From Priestia megaterium (GTDB lineage Bacteria > Bacillota > Bacilli > Bacillales > Bacillaceae_H), in NCBI RefSeq assembly GCF_023824195.1, contig NZ_CP085442.1, forward strand, positions 215,001 through 235,000: a DNA stretch of 20,000 nt. Reading direction: 5' to 3'. How positions within the stretch are numbered: position 1 is the stretch's first letter; each line of letters begins with the position of its first letter. Shown piece after piece: positions 1 to 6,988 of this stretch. Under the pieces are notes generated by a model that did not search any database, was not told the origin of the DNA, and saw only the letters and a program-made list of their open reading frames with translations. The translations under genes and the position numbers were made by a program.

Positions 1-219
<219 letters not shown>

Positions 220-287
220 AACTTTTAAAAGCGTAAGCTTTACTCAGTAAACTGTTATCTAGTTTTGAGAGAACAATCTCATATAAA

Positions 288-405
288 TGTCTAGTGATAA
301 TGGCAAAGAGGTCACACCCGTTCCCATACCGAACACGGAAGTTAAGCTCTTTAGCGCCGATGGTAGTTGGGACTTTGTCCCTGTGAGAGTAGGACATCGC
401 TAGGC
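288..405 (+). rRNA. 5S ribosomal RNA
   Basis: The gene has the canonical Bacillus 5S core (GGTCACACCCGTTCCCATAC at about 310-329, then the AACACGGAAGTTAAGC region). The ends were set by the terminal helix: TGTCTAG at 288-294 pairs with CTAGGCA at 399-405, with one G-U pair. The length of 118 nt is close to the usual 116-120. It sits between the 23S end and tRNA-Met as part of the same transcript. Confidence 0.95.
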
Positions 406-429
406 ATTTTTATTTTGCTTTTTTATCAT

Positions 430-506
<77 letters not shown>

Positions 507-510
507 ACAT

Positions 511-586
511 GGTCCCGTGGTGTAGCGGTTAACATGCCTGCCTGTCACGCAGGAGATCGCGGGTTCGATTCCCGTCGGGACCGCCA
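511..586 (+). tRNA. tRNA-Asp (anticodon GTC)
   Basis: This is a 76-nt cloverleaf with an encoded CCA. The acceptor stem GGTCCCG/CGGGACC is perfect and the discriminator base is G, as expected for Asp. Anticodon GTC is at 544-546. It lies 4 nt after tRNA-fMet, so both are processed from the rRNA transcript. An intrinsic terminator starts 10 nt downstream, making this the last gene of the operon. Confidence 0.96.
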
Positions 587-596
587 TGTTTTAGAA

Positions 597-622
597 ACGA
601 AACAATGTGTTTCGTCTTTTTT
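597..622 (+). terminator. Intrinsic terminator of the rRNA-tRNA operon
   Basis: A 7-bp stem pairs ACGAAAC at 597-603 with GTTTCGT at 609-615 around an AATGT loop. It is followed by CTTTTTTATT. It lies directly after tRNA-Asp. Confidence 0.85.
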
Positions 623-656
623 ATTGTTTGAACCATTTTTATATAAAACTTTACCG

Positions 657-687
657 TCCTTAGGAGCAATCCTAAGGAATTTTTTAT
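657..687 (+). terminator. Second tandem terminator, GCAA tetraloop
   Basis: A perfect 9-bp stem pairs TCCTTAGGA at 657-665 with TCCTAAGGA at 670-678. It is closed by a GCAA (GNRA-type) loop and followed by ATTTTTTAT. It lies 35 nt after the first terminator with no gene between them, so it probably acts as a backup stop for heavy rRNA transcription. Confidence 0.85.
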
Positions 688-806
688 ATACAAAGAAATT
701 TCTTTATGGAATTGCGATGTTAAAGATTGTTGGATTTCTTACTGGATATGTATAGTCCACAACGTTTACAATATATATATACAGATTGAAATGAGGTTCT
801 GAATGA
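687..806. other. Intergenic, upstream of tsaE
   Basis: No gene is seen here. Possible weak -10 elements are TATAGT (751-756) and TACAAT (767-772), but neither has a convincing -35 at 16-18 bp. The tsaE promoter is presumably in this stretch but is not assigned. In B. subtilis, as I remember it, thiL (ydiA) sits between tRNA-Asp and tsaE; no trace of it is present here. Confidence 0.5.
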
Positions 807-1277
807 ATGACAGAGATTAACGAATTTACGTTTATGTCTACGTCTCCTGATGAAACTAATCAGCTGGCTGCTCGTCTAGCAACTTTATTAGAAGCTGGTG
901 ACGTGCTGCTGCTTGAAGGCGATTTGGGAGCTGGAAAGACAACATTCACAAAAAGTTTAGCTAAAGGATTAGGAATTGAACGCAATGTGAATAGCCCGAC
1001 ATTTACTATCATTAAAGAATACAAAAGCGGTCGCCTTCCTCTTTATCATATGGATGTGTACCGTCTAGGGGATGAATTTGAAGACCTAGGGTTCGATGAG
1101 TATTTTGAAGGAGATGGCGTGACGGTCGTGGAGTGGGCTCATCTTATTGAAGAGCAGCTTCCTAATGAATATATTCAAATCAATATTTATCATGAAAACG
1201 AAACGACTCGTAAAATCCTTGTAAAAGCGATAGGCAGTCGGTACGTTGAAATATGTAAGGAGCTTTTTAAAAGATGA
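807..1277 (+). CDS. tsaE: tRNA t6A37 synthesis ATPase TsaE
   Basis: This cytoplasmic P-loop ATPase works with TsaB and TsaD to transfer threonylcarbamoyl to A37 of ANN-decoding tRNAs. It is 156 aa, normal for the family. The Walker A motif GDLGAGKTT lies at residues 38-46. SPTFTI at 63-68, HMDVYRL at 81-87 and VEWA at 108-111 are family signatures. The ATG at 807 was chosen because the nearby ATG at 803 hits a stop after a few codons. A GAGG sequence at 793-796 lies about 10 nt upstream. It is the first gene of the tsaE-tsaB-rimI-tsaD cluster and overlaps tsaB by 4 bp (ATGA), which implies translational coupling. The B. subtilis name is ydiB. Confidence 0.95.
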   Translation: MTEINEFTFMSTSPDETNQLAARLATLLEAGDVLLLEGDLGAGKTTFTKSLAKGLGIERNVNSPTFTIIKEYKSGRLPLYHMDVYRLGDEFEDLGFDEYFEGDGVTVVEWAHLIEEQLPNEYIQINIYHENETTRKILVKAIGSRYVEICKELFKR

Positions 1278-1972
1278 AAATGTTAGCCATTGATACATCC
1301 AATTTTGTCATGGGTGTTGCTGTCGTTGAAGAAAACAAAGTAGTTGGAGAAATTATTACGAATCTAAAAAAGAATCACTCAGTTCGTGTGATGAACGCTG
1401 TGGAATCTTTGTTAAAAGATTGTGATATTGCGCCAAGCGAGCTAGATCGTATTGTAGTGGCACACGGTCCGGGGTCTTATACAGGTGTACGCATTGGCGT
1501 TACTATTGCCAAGACACTTGCTTGGACTTTAAATATTCCTTTAATAGGTGTATCTAGCCTTGAGGCACTAGCAGCAAACGGTCGCTATTTTGATGGATAT
1601 ATTGCTCCGTTATTTGATGCGCGCCGTCAACAGCTTTATACAGGACTATATGAATGGAATAACGAACGAGGTCTTCTAGAAGTTGAAAGTGATCGACTTG
1701 TTATTAATAAGGACTGGGCGGAACATTTAAAGTCATACAACAAACCTATTTTATTCATAGGCAATGATCTTCCTATGCATGAAGCGGCGTTAAAAGAAGT
1801 GCTGGGTGAACAAGCTGTATTTGCCCATGTTCAGCAGTTTAATCCAAGACCAAGTGAATTGGCTTTTTTAGGAATGAAGAAAGAGCCGCAGTCTGTGCAT
1901 ACTTTTGTTCCGAACTACATTCGTTTAGCTGAAGCCGAAGCCAACTGGCTTGCTTCACAGCAAAAAGGATAA
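1274..1972 (+). CDS. tsaB: tRNA t6A37 synthesis protein TsaB
   Basis: This 232-aa protein has the ASKHA (actin-like ATPase) fold and is the dimerisation partner and scaffold for TsaD in t6A synthesis. Visible marks are the N-terminal LAIDTSN strand (residues 4-10), the GPGSYTGVRIG motif (65-75) and DARRQQLY (115-122). Unlike TsaD it has no HxxxH metal site, which separates the two paralogues. The start at 1274 shares ATGA with the tsaE stop. The stop at 1972 is 13 nt before rimI. The B. subtilis name is ydiC (yeaZ family). Confidence 0.95.
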   Translation: MKMLAIDTSNFVMGVAVVEENKVVGEIITNLKKNHSVRVMNAVESLLKDCDIAPSELDRIVVAHGPGSYTGVRIGVTIAKTLAWTLNIPLIGVSSLEALAANGRYFDGYIAPLFDARRQQLYTGLYEWNNERGLLEVESDRLVINKDWAEHLKSYNKPILFIGNDLPMHEAALKEVLGEQAVFAHVQQFNPRPSELAFLGMKKEPQSVHTFVPNYIRLAEAEANWLASQQKG

Positions 1973-1985
1973 AAGAAGGTATAAC

Positions 1986-2435
1986 ATGAAACTAACAATT
2001 AAGTTTCGTTTAATGGAAGTTAAAGATATTGATCAAGTAGTGAAAATCGAAGAGAAGTCTTTTACGACACCTTGGAGTTCAGAAGCGTTTCAAAATGAGT
2101 TAACCAATAATCAATTTTCAACTTACATTGTGATGGAAGAAGGAGAAAATATTATTGGGTATTGCGGAACGTGGATTGTTATTGACGAAGCACATGTAAC
2201 CAACATTGCGCTATTGCCAGACTACCGAGGCAAGGGACTCGGTGAATTGCTGCTGCGCAACGTGATGGACGTTCTTCGAAAACTAGGTGCTACGTCAATG
2301 ACATTAGAAGTTAGGGTATCTAATCATATTGCACAATCATTGTATCAAAAGCTAGGTTTTAAACCTGGAGGTATTCGTAAAAATTATTATTCTGATAACA
2401 ATGAGGATGCATTAGTTATGTGGGTGAATTTATGA
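1986..2435 (+). CDS. rimI: Ribosomal protein S18-alanine N-acetyltransferase RimI
   Basis: This 149-aa GNAT-fold enzyme acetylates the N-terminal alanine of ribosomal protein S18 using acetyl-CoA. The acetyl-CoA-binding motif A reads RGKGLG within [20 protein letters not shown], and the C-terminal part has the typical SLYQKLGF and RKNYY segments. The frame is open 36 nt further upstream, but the ATG at 1986 was chosen because AGAAGG (1974-1979) lies 6 nt before it and the extra residues would run back into tsaB. The stop overlaps the preferred tsaD start (ATGA at 2432-2435). RimI between TsaB and TsaD is the usual order in Firmicutes. The substrate is inferred from the family. Confidence 0.92.
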   Translation: MKLTIKFRLMEVKDIDQVVKIEEKSFTTPWSSEAFQNELTNNQFSTYIVMEEGENIIGYCGTWIVIDEAHVTNIALLPDYRGKGLGELLLRNVMDVLRKLGATSMTLEVRVSNHIAQSLYQKLGFKPGGIRKNYYSDNNEDALVMWVNL

Positions 2436-3448
2436 GTGAAAATCAATTAATTTTAGCATTAGAAACAAGCTGTGATGAGACAGCAGCAGCCGTGATTCGA
2501 AACGGGCATGAAATTGTAGCCAATGTAGTGGCATCACAAATAGAAAGCCATAAACGATTTGGCGGTGTCGTACCTGAGATTGCATCTCGTCATCATGTGG
2601 AACAAATTACGGTAGTAGTTGAAGAAACCTTAACTCAGGCGAACTTGACGTTTGCAGATATTGATGCAATAGCTGTAACGGAAGGACCTGGGCTTGTGGG
2701 AGCACTTCTTATTGGCGTAAATGCAGCCAAAGCGCTAGCATTTGCACATCAAAAGCCATTAATTGGTGTTCATCATATTGCAGGACATATTTATGCGAAT
2801 CAGCTAATCAAAAAATTAGAATTCCCGCTTTTATCGCTAGTTGTATCTGGAGGGCATACGGAGCTTGTATACATGGAAAGTCACGGTCAGTTTAAAGTGA
2901 TTGGTGAAACAAGAGATGATGCAGCAGGAGAAGCCTACGATAAAGTAGCCCGCACGTTAAACCTTCCATATCCAGGCGGACCGCATATTGACCGCCTTGC
3001 ACATGAAGGAGAGCCATTAATTGATTTGCCGCGTGCTTGGCTAGAAGAAGGATCCTATGATTTTAGTTTCAGTGGATTAAAATCAGCAGTTATTAACACT
3101 GTCCACAACGCGAAGCAAAAAGGTGAAGAGATTCTTCCACAAACGCTTGCTGCTAGCTTTCAAGCGAGTGTCATTGATGTGTTAGTAACTAAAACCGTTA
3201 AAGCTGCAAAGGAATATAACGTTAAGCAAGTGTTATTAGCAGGAGGAGTTGCTGCTAATAAAGGACTTAGAGCAGCGCTAGAAGAGGCATTTGCACCACT
3301 ATCAAACATTGATCTTATTATCCCGCCGCTATCTCTATGCACGGATAATGCGGCAATGATTGGAGCAGCAGCAAGTGTACGATTTGCTCAGGGAAAACGT
3401 TCAGATATGTCATTAAATGCAAACCCCGGTTTAGACTTGGAAGAGTAA
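2432..3448 (+). CDS. tsaD: tRNA N6-adenosine threonylcarbamoyltransferase TsaD
   Basis: This is the catalytic subunit of t6A37 synthesis (Kae1/Gcp/YgjD family). It transfers the threonylcarbamoyl group from threonylcarbamoyl-AMP to A37 of tRNA. From the ATG at 2432 it is 338 aa. [10 protein letters not shown] (11-20) opens the ASKHA fold. The HIAGH motif gives metal ligands H115 and H119, with D305 in CTDNAAMIG as the likely third. VSGGHT is at 138-143. A GTG at 2420 would add four residues (342 aa), but the ATG overlaps the rimI stop by ATGA and gives the usual MSE-type N terminus. TsaC/YwlC, needed for the first step, is not in this window. A 12-bp terminator follows at once. Confidence 0.95.
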   Translation: MSENQLILALETSCDETAAAVIRNGHEIVANVVASQIESHKRFGGVVPEIASRHHVEQITVVVEETLTQANLTFADIDAIAVTEGPGLVGALLIGVNAAKALAFAHQKPLIGVHHIAGHIYANQLIKKLEFPLLSLVVSGGHTELVYMESHGQFKVIGETRDDAAGEAYDKVARTLNLPYPGGPHIDRLAHEGEPLIDLPRAWLEEGSYDFSFSGLKSAVINTVHNAKQKGEEILPQTLAASFQASVIDVLVTKTVKAAKEYNVKQVLLAGGVAANKGLRAALEEAFAPLSNIDLIIPPLSLCTDNAAMIGAAASVRFAQGKRSDMSLNANPGLDLEE

Positions 3449-3449
3449 G

Positions 3450-3486
3450 AGACGAATGAGATTTATTTCTCATTCGTCTTTTTTGT
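3450..3486 (+). terminator. Strong terminator after tsaD
   Basis: A perfect 12-bp stem pairs 3450-3461 (AGACGAATGAGA) with 3468-3479 around a 6-nt loop and runs into TTTTTT. It starts 1 nt after the tsaD stop codon. Its T-tract abuts the first DnaA box. Confidence 0.95.
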
Positions 3487-3553
3487 GGATAAAAATGATT
3501 TATCAACAATATTCAATAAATTTAGAATTGACTGTGGATAATTATGTGGAAAA

Positions 3554-3576
3554 GTCCGTGCACTCAGTACACGGAC
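3554..3576 (-). terminator. Hairpin inside the DnaA cluster, possible ydiF terminator
   Basis: GTCCGTG at 3554-3560 pairs with CACGGAC at 3570-3576. The inner ACT/AGT could extend the stem past one mismatch. Read on the minus strand, the direction of ydiF, it is followed by TTTTCC, a weak U-tract that is itself part of a DnaA-box match. On the plus strand no T-tract follows. It lies 127 nt past the ydiF stop. Confidence 0.45.
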
Positions 3577-3645
3577 CTGTTATTAACAAGTTTTAATTAT
3601 GAAAATCAGACAGATATCCACTATTTATTCACAGAGTGGATAAAG

Positions 3646-3669
3646 CTTGTTCTAAAGCGCATGAACAAG
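3646..3669 (-). terminator. Second hairpin downstream of ydiF
   Basis: CTTGTTC at 3646-3652 pairs with GAACAAG at 3663-3669 around a 10-nt loop. On the minus strand it is followed by CTTTATCC, a poor U-tract. It lies 34 nt past the ydiF stop. It could help end ydiF transcription or simply be structured spacer. Confidence 0.35.
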
Positions 3670-3702
3670 TAAATAGGATGAATAGATACGAAAAAATATA
3701 GG

Positions 3703-5637
3703 CTATTCTTCTAGAAGCAGCTGTAATTCTTCCCACTCTTCCATTAATGTGGATAACTGTGAAGAAATTTTTTCATTTTCACCGTTTAATCTTGATACTT
3801 CTTCGTGGTTTTGATAAATTTCAGGGTCACAAAGAAGTTCTTCATTCTCCGCTTGTGCGGCTTCTAATTTGTTTACTTCAGTTTCAATTTCTTCAATGCG
3901 GCGTGTTCGCTGCCTCATCAATTTCTTTTGTTCTTTATCTTGTTTATAGGACTGTTTATCTACTTTTACCGTACGTTCTTCGTTTGCTTTTATATTTTCT
4001 AATTCTTTGATTTCCTCTATTTCTGCTTTCTTTTCTACATAATAGTCATAATCTCCAAGAAATTCTTCTACCCCTTCAGGAGATAGCTCTGCTATTTTGT
4101 TTGCAATACGATTAATAAAATAACGGTCATGTGAAACAAATAATAGAGTCCCTGGGTAATCAATTAACGCATTCTCGAGTACTTGTTTGCTATCTAAATC
4201 AAGATGGTTAGTAGGTTCATCTAAAATTAAGAAATTAGCTTTTTGAAGCATAAGCTTCGCAAGAGCCAAACGTGCTTTTTCACCACCGCTAAGCGTCGAA
4301 ACGATTTTCAGTACATCATCACCTGAAAACAGAAAATTTCCAAGCGCTGTACGAATTTCTTTTTCAGGTTTGGATGGGTAGTCATCCCAAAGCTCATTTA
4401 AAACGGTTTTATTAGACGTTAAATTGGCTTGCTCTTGGTCGTAATAACCAACCATTACGTTTGAGCCAAAAGAAATGGTTCCAGTCTTGAAGCTTAGTTT
4501 ATCCACAATACCTTTTAATAACGTAGATTTCCCAACTCCATTAGGGCCAACCAACGCAAGGCTTTCACCTTTTTTAATCCGAAGGTTTGCCTGCTGAACA
4601 ATATATTTGTGTTCATCATATCCAATAGACACGTTTTCGAGATTTAAGACTTCATTTCCGCTTTGACGCTCAATTTCAAACGAAAAACTAGCTGATTTTT
4701 CGCCTTCGTTAGGTCGATTTATTAACTCCATTCGATCGAGCTGTTTACGTCTGCTTTGCGCACGTTTTGTAGTCGATGCGCGGGCGATGTTTCGCTGAAT
4801 AAAATCATTCAGTTTTGCGACTTCATCTTGCTGCTTTTCGTACTGACGCAACTCTTTTTCATATCGCTCTGCTTTTTGTACAAGGTATTTAGAGTAGTTG
4901 CCCGTGTACTTCACCGTTGTTTTTTGTGTGACTTCATACACTTGATTTACGACTTTATCAAGGAAGTAACGATCGTGTGAAACAATTAAAATAGCTCCTT
5001 CATACCCTTGCAGAAACTGTTCCAGCCATGCTAAAGTTTCAATATCTAAGTGGTTGGTAGGCTCATCGAGAATAAGCAAGTCCGGCTTTGTTAAAAGCAG
5101 TTTTGCAAGCGCCAAGCGTGTTTTTTGTCCACCGCTCAAGGAGGAAATAGGGGTGCTATAGTCAAAGTTTGAAAAACGGAAACCGTGAAGAATAGATCGT
5201 GTATCCGCTTCATATTGATAGCCGCCTAAATCTTTGAACGTTACTTGAAGCTGATCGTACTCTTTGGTTAGTTTTTCGTATTGAACTGAATCATTAAAAA
5301 TGTCTGGATCGCCCATCTTCGTTTCAAGCGTACGTAATTCTTTTTCCATCTTCTTTAACGGAGCAAAGACAGTCATCATTTCTTCCCATATGGAGAGTGT
5401 TGACTCAAGAACTGTATCTTGTCCCATATAATCAATGGAAACACCTTTAGGTTTAATAATTTCTCCGCTGTCATAAGAAAGCTGCTCAGCAATAATTTTT
5501 AATAAAGTTGATTTACCAGCACCGTTTCGTCCCACTAGGGCAATGCGGTCTTTTGATTGTACTTCTAACTTTATATTCGATAAAATGGGTTCTGCCCCAT
5601 AGTATTTTGTAATACCGTTCAATTGTAGAATAATCAT
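3703..5637 (-). CDS. ydiF: ABC-F family ATPase YdiF (ribosome-associated)
   Basis: This 644-aa protein has two ABC ATPase domains on one chain and no membrane segments, the hallmark of ABC-F translation factors that act at the ribosomal E site. Domain 1 has Walker A at 36-44 (GRNGAGKST), signature LSGGQ at 167-171, Walker B with E192 and H-switch H221. Domain 2 has Walker A at 364-372, LSGGE at 449-453, Walker B with E474 and H503. Both catalytic glutamates are intact. A basic linker (about 240-310) corresponds to the P-site tRNA interaction region. A charged, coiled-coil C-terminal extension runs from about 535 to 644. It is convergent with tsaD. AGAGGTGA at 5642-5649 precedes the ATG. Its exact role (housekeeping rather than antibiotic resistance) is inferred; no resistance partner is nearby. 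Confidence 0.93.
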   Translation of the reverse strand: MIILQLNGITKYYGAEPILSNIKLEVQSKDRIALVGRNGAGKSTLLKIIAEQLSYDSGEIIKPKGVSIDYMGQDTVLESTLSIWEEMMTVFAPLKKMEKELRTLETKMGDPDIFNDSVQYEKLTKEYDQLQVTFKDLGGYQYEADTRSILHGFRFSNFDYSTPISSLSGGQKTRLALAKLLLTKPDLLILDEPTNHLDIETLAWLEQFLQGYEGAILIVSHDRYFLDKVVNQVYEVTQKTTVKYTGNYSKYLVQKAERYEKELRQYEKQQDEVAKLNDFIQRNIARASTTKRAQSRRKQLDRMELINRPNEGEKSASFSFEIERQSGNEVLNLENVSIGYDEHKYIVQQANLRIKKGESLALVGPNGVGKSTLLKGIVDKLSFKTGTISFGSNVMVGYYDQEQANLTSNKTVLNELWDDYPSKPEKEIRTALGNFLFSGDDVLKIVSTLSGGEKARLALAKLMLQKANFLILDEPTNHLDLDSKQVLENALIDYPGTLLFVSHDRYFINRIANKIAELSPEGVEEFLGDYDYYVEKKAEIEEIKELENIKANEERTVKVDKQSYKQDKEQKKLMRQRTRRIEEIETEVNKLEAAQAENEELLCDPEIYQNHEEVSRLNGENEKISSQLSTLMEEWEELQLLLEE

Positions 5638-5663
5638 TTTTTCACCTCTAGTAGTATATCCAT

Positions 5664-5692
5664 AGTGTATTTTAACATATTTTCAACTACAA
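5664..5692 (-). promoter_or_regulatory. Candidate ydiF promoter
   Basis: On the minus strand, TTGTAG (5692-5687) and TACACT (5669-5664) are separated by 17 bp. This would give a transcript start near 5657, just ahead of the ribosome-binding site at 5642-5649. The -35 and -10 are both imperfect. Confidence 0.35.
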
Positions 5693-5996
5693 GTTCTTCC
5701 TACAAGCGTTTGTAATTTGTACAGGGACAAGGACAAATGGTGAAGCGAATGTTTTGATTCATGAAATAAAATGATTTTACGTGCACATTTTATACAGGAT
5801 ACTATGTTAAAATAAGAGATAAGTGCATCTCTGAACTTATATATGATGGATGTAGAAAATCCGTCATGACTAACAAACGAATCCTTTGAAGGGCTAATTG
5901 CTTCGTTCTAGCTAACGACTTTAAGTAGTGCTGGATAGACAAAAGCCGTCGGGGTGTGAAGCGGAGTATATATAAAACAAGAGAAAAGAGAGAGAA

Positions 5997-6011
5997 TTGG
6001 AAGCGCTACCT
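5997..6011 (+). promoter_or_regulatory. Weak cre-like (CcpA) site
   Basis: The 15-mer TTGGAAGCGCTACCT matches the cre consensus WTGNAARCGNWWWCA at 13 of 15 positions. It lies about 85 nt upstream of rex. Rex responds to NADH/NAD+, so carbon control would make sense, but the match is imperfect and no promoter has been placed. This is a suggestion only. Confidence 0.25.
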
Positions 6012-6039
6012 CAAAGCGGTTGATGCTTTGTGAAAGGTA
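6007..6039 (+). other. Bulged hairpin in the rex leader
   Basis: TACCT (6007-6011) plus CAAAGC (6012-6017) pair with GCTTTG (6025-6030) and AGGTA (6035-6039). The loop has 7 nt, and a 4-nt TGAA bulge lies on the 3' side. It ends 43 nt before the rex ribosome-binding site and no T-tract follows. A protein-binding or regulatory structure is possible. TTGTGAA at 6028-6034 also matches one half of the Rex operator, without a second half. Confidence 0.4.
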
Positions 6040-6095
6040 ATGCAATATGACTTGAAAATGTTAGTAATGACATACATGAACTGAGGGGGTACAAC

Positions 6096-6734
6096 GTGAA
6101 CACTGAACAATTAAAAATACCACAAGCAACGGCTAAACGATTGCCGCTTTATTATCGTTTTTTAAAAAACTTGCATGCTTCTGGTAAACAGCGTGTTTCG
6201 TCAGCAGAGTTAAGTGAGGCAGTGAAAGTTGATTCTGCTACTATTCGTCGGGACTTTTCTTACTTTGGAGCATTAGGGAAAAAGGGATACGGCTACAATG
6301 TGAATTATTTACTTACATTTTTCCGTAAAACGTTAGACCAAGATGAAGTAACGAAAGTAGCACTGATTGGCGTGGGGAATCTGGGAACGGCCTTTTTAAA
6401 TTATAATTTTATTAAAAATAATAACACCAAAATTGAGTGCGCTTTTGATGTGATAGAAGATAAAGTCGGTACAAAAGTAGGTGACGTGCCGGTTTATCAC
6501 CTTGACCAATTGGAAGATTATATGAGTGATGATATCTCAGTGGCGATTTTAACCGTTCCTGCCACTGTTGCTCAGCAAATTACCGATCGTTTAGTGAACT
6601 GCGGAATTAAAGGGATTCTAAACTTCACTCCTGCACGCTTAAACGTACCCGATGAGATTCGACTACATCATATTGATCTTGCTGTAGAATTACAGTCGCT
6701 TGTCTATTTTTTGAAAAATTATCCTGTTGAATAA
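6096..6734 (+). CDS. rex: Redox-sensing transcriptional repressor Rex
   Basis: This 212-aa homodimeric repressor binds TTGTGAA-type operators when NADH is low and lets go when NADH rises, controlling fermentation and respiration genes. The N-terminal winged helix covers about residues 10-80, with the recognition segment [19 protein letters not shown] at 51-69. The Rossmann NAD(H) domain starts with IGVGNLGTA (91-99). The start is GTG at 6096 with a strong GAGGGGG at 6083-6089. It reads toward tatAy and tatCy, 53 bp away. No promoter is clear in that gap, so the three genes may be cotranscribed. The full-length match to the family is strong; B. subtilis calls it ydiH. Confidence 0.96.
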   Translation: MNTEQLKIPQATAKRLPLYYRFLKNLHASGKQRVSSAELSEAVKVDSATIRRDFSYFGALGKKGYGYNVNYLLTFFRKTLDQDEVTKVALIGVGNLGTAFLNYNFIKNNNTKIECAFDVIEDKVGTKVGDVPVYHLDQLEDYMSDDISVAILTVPATVAQQITDRLVNCGIKGILNFTPARLNVPDEIRLHHIDLAVELQSLVYFLKNYPVE

Positions 6735-6787
6735 GGTGGACTGTGTTACGATTTCCTTAAGTCTAAATTAATAAGGAGAGTGGGAAT

Positions 6788-6973
6788 ATGGGGATTGGAG
6801 CAGGCAGTTGGATTATTATTGCGATTGTAGCACTGCTTATTTTTGGACCGAAACGGTTACCGGAGCTAGGAAGGTCAGTCGGGCAAACGCTTAGAGAGTT
6901 TAAGCATGCCGCTAGCGGTGCATCAGAAGATCGTGAAAAAGATAAACAGCGTCAAGTAGATGACAAAGAGTAA
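6788..6973 (+). CDS. tatAy: Sec-independent protein translocase TatAy
   Basis: This 61-aa protein is the TatA-type pore component that, with TatCy, exports folded twin-arginine proteins across the cytoplasmic membrane. It has a short N-out hydrophobic helix (about residues 7-19). The hinge FGPKRLPELG follows at 19-28, then an amphipathic helix (GRSVGQTLREFK) and a charged, lysine-rich tail. AAGGAGAG at 6773-6780 gives good spacing to the ATG. It is followed 15 nt later by tatCy. In B. subtilis this pair exports the Dyp peroxidase EfeB (YwbN), which is not encoded here, so the substrate is unknown in this window. Confidence 0.95.
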   Translation: MGIGAGSWIIIAIVALLIFGPKRLPELGRSVGQTLREFKHAASGASEDREKDKQRQVDDKE

Positions 6974-6988
6974 AAGGGTGATCATAGT

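Larger units (their letters stand above)
3484..3756. promoter_or_regulatory. DnaA-box cluster between tsaD and ydiF
   Basis: Nine-base matches to TTATCCACA or its complement TGTGGATAA are packed here. Perfect boxes are at 3484-3492, 3533-3541 and 3748-3756, all reading TGTGGATAA; the last lies inside the 3' end of ydiF. One-mismatch boxes are at 3500-3508 (TTATCAACA), 3545-3553 (TGTGGAAAA), 3625-3633 (TTATTCACA) and 3635-3643 (AGTGGATAA). Two-mismatch candidates are at 3580-3588 and 3614-3622. The intergenic part has no coding frame. From memory, B. subtilis has a stable DnaA-binding cluster next to gcp (tsaD), one of several ori-proximal clusters that restrain initiation by holding DnaA. The role here is inferred from that. 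It is not oriC: no dnaA, dnaN or AT-rich unwinding element is nearby. Confidence 0.8.
5693..6095. other. Gene-free structured leader upstream of rex
   Basis: About 400 nt hold no plausible gene on either strand. In B. subtilis moaC lies here, as I remember it. Visible structure on the plus strand: inverted repeat TACAA/TTGTA (5701-5714); AGAGAT/ATCTCT (5815-5820 with 5827-5832), overlapped by ATAAGT/ACTTAT (5819-5824 with 5835-5840); an 8-bp stem at 5843-5850 with 5860-5867; AACGAA/TTCGTT (5876-5881 with 5902-5907); and a bulged 11-bp hairpin at 6007-6039. A weak -10-like TAAAAT lies at 5808-5813 without a good -35. I recognise no known riboswitch, T-box or small RNA family. Confidence 0.6.

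Noticed and set aside
534..755. Open frame of 73 codons on the plus strand over tRNA-Asp
   Set aside because: It starts inside the tRNA gene, crosses both terminators, has no ribosome-binding site and shows no recognisable protein.
3484..3643. Chromosomal origin (oriC)
   Set aside because: There is a box cluster but no dnaA or dnaN gene, no clear unwinding element, and the location beside tsaD matches a known non-origin DnaA cluster.
5701..5714. TACAAGCGTTTGTA as a CcpA cre site near ydiF
   Set aside because: Only 12 of 15 positions match on the minus strand, with key bases missing. It is kept only as an inverted repeat.
6028..6045. Full Rex operator for autoregulation
   Set aside because: Only the first half TTGTGAA is present; the second half should read TTCACAA and here matches at three positions.
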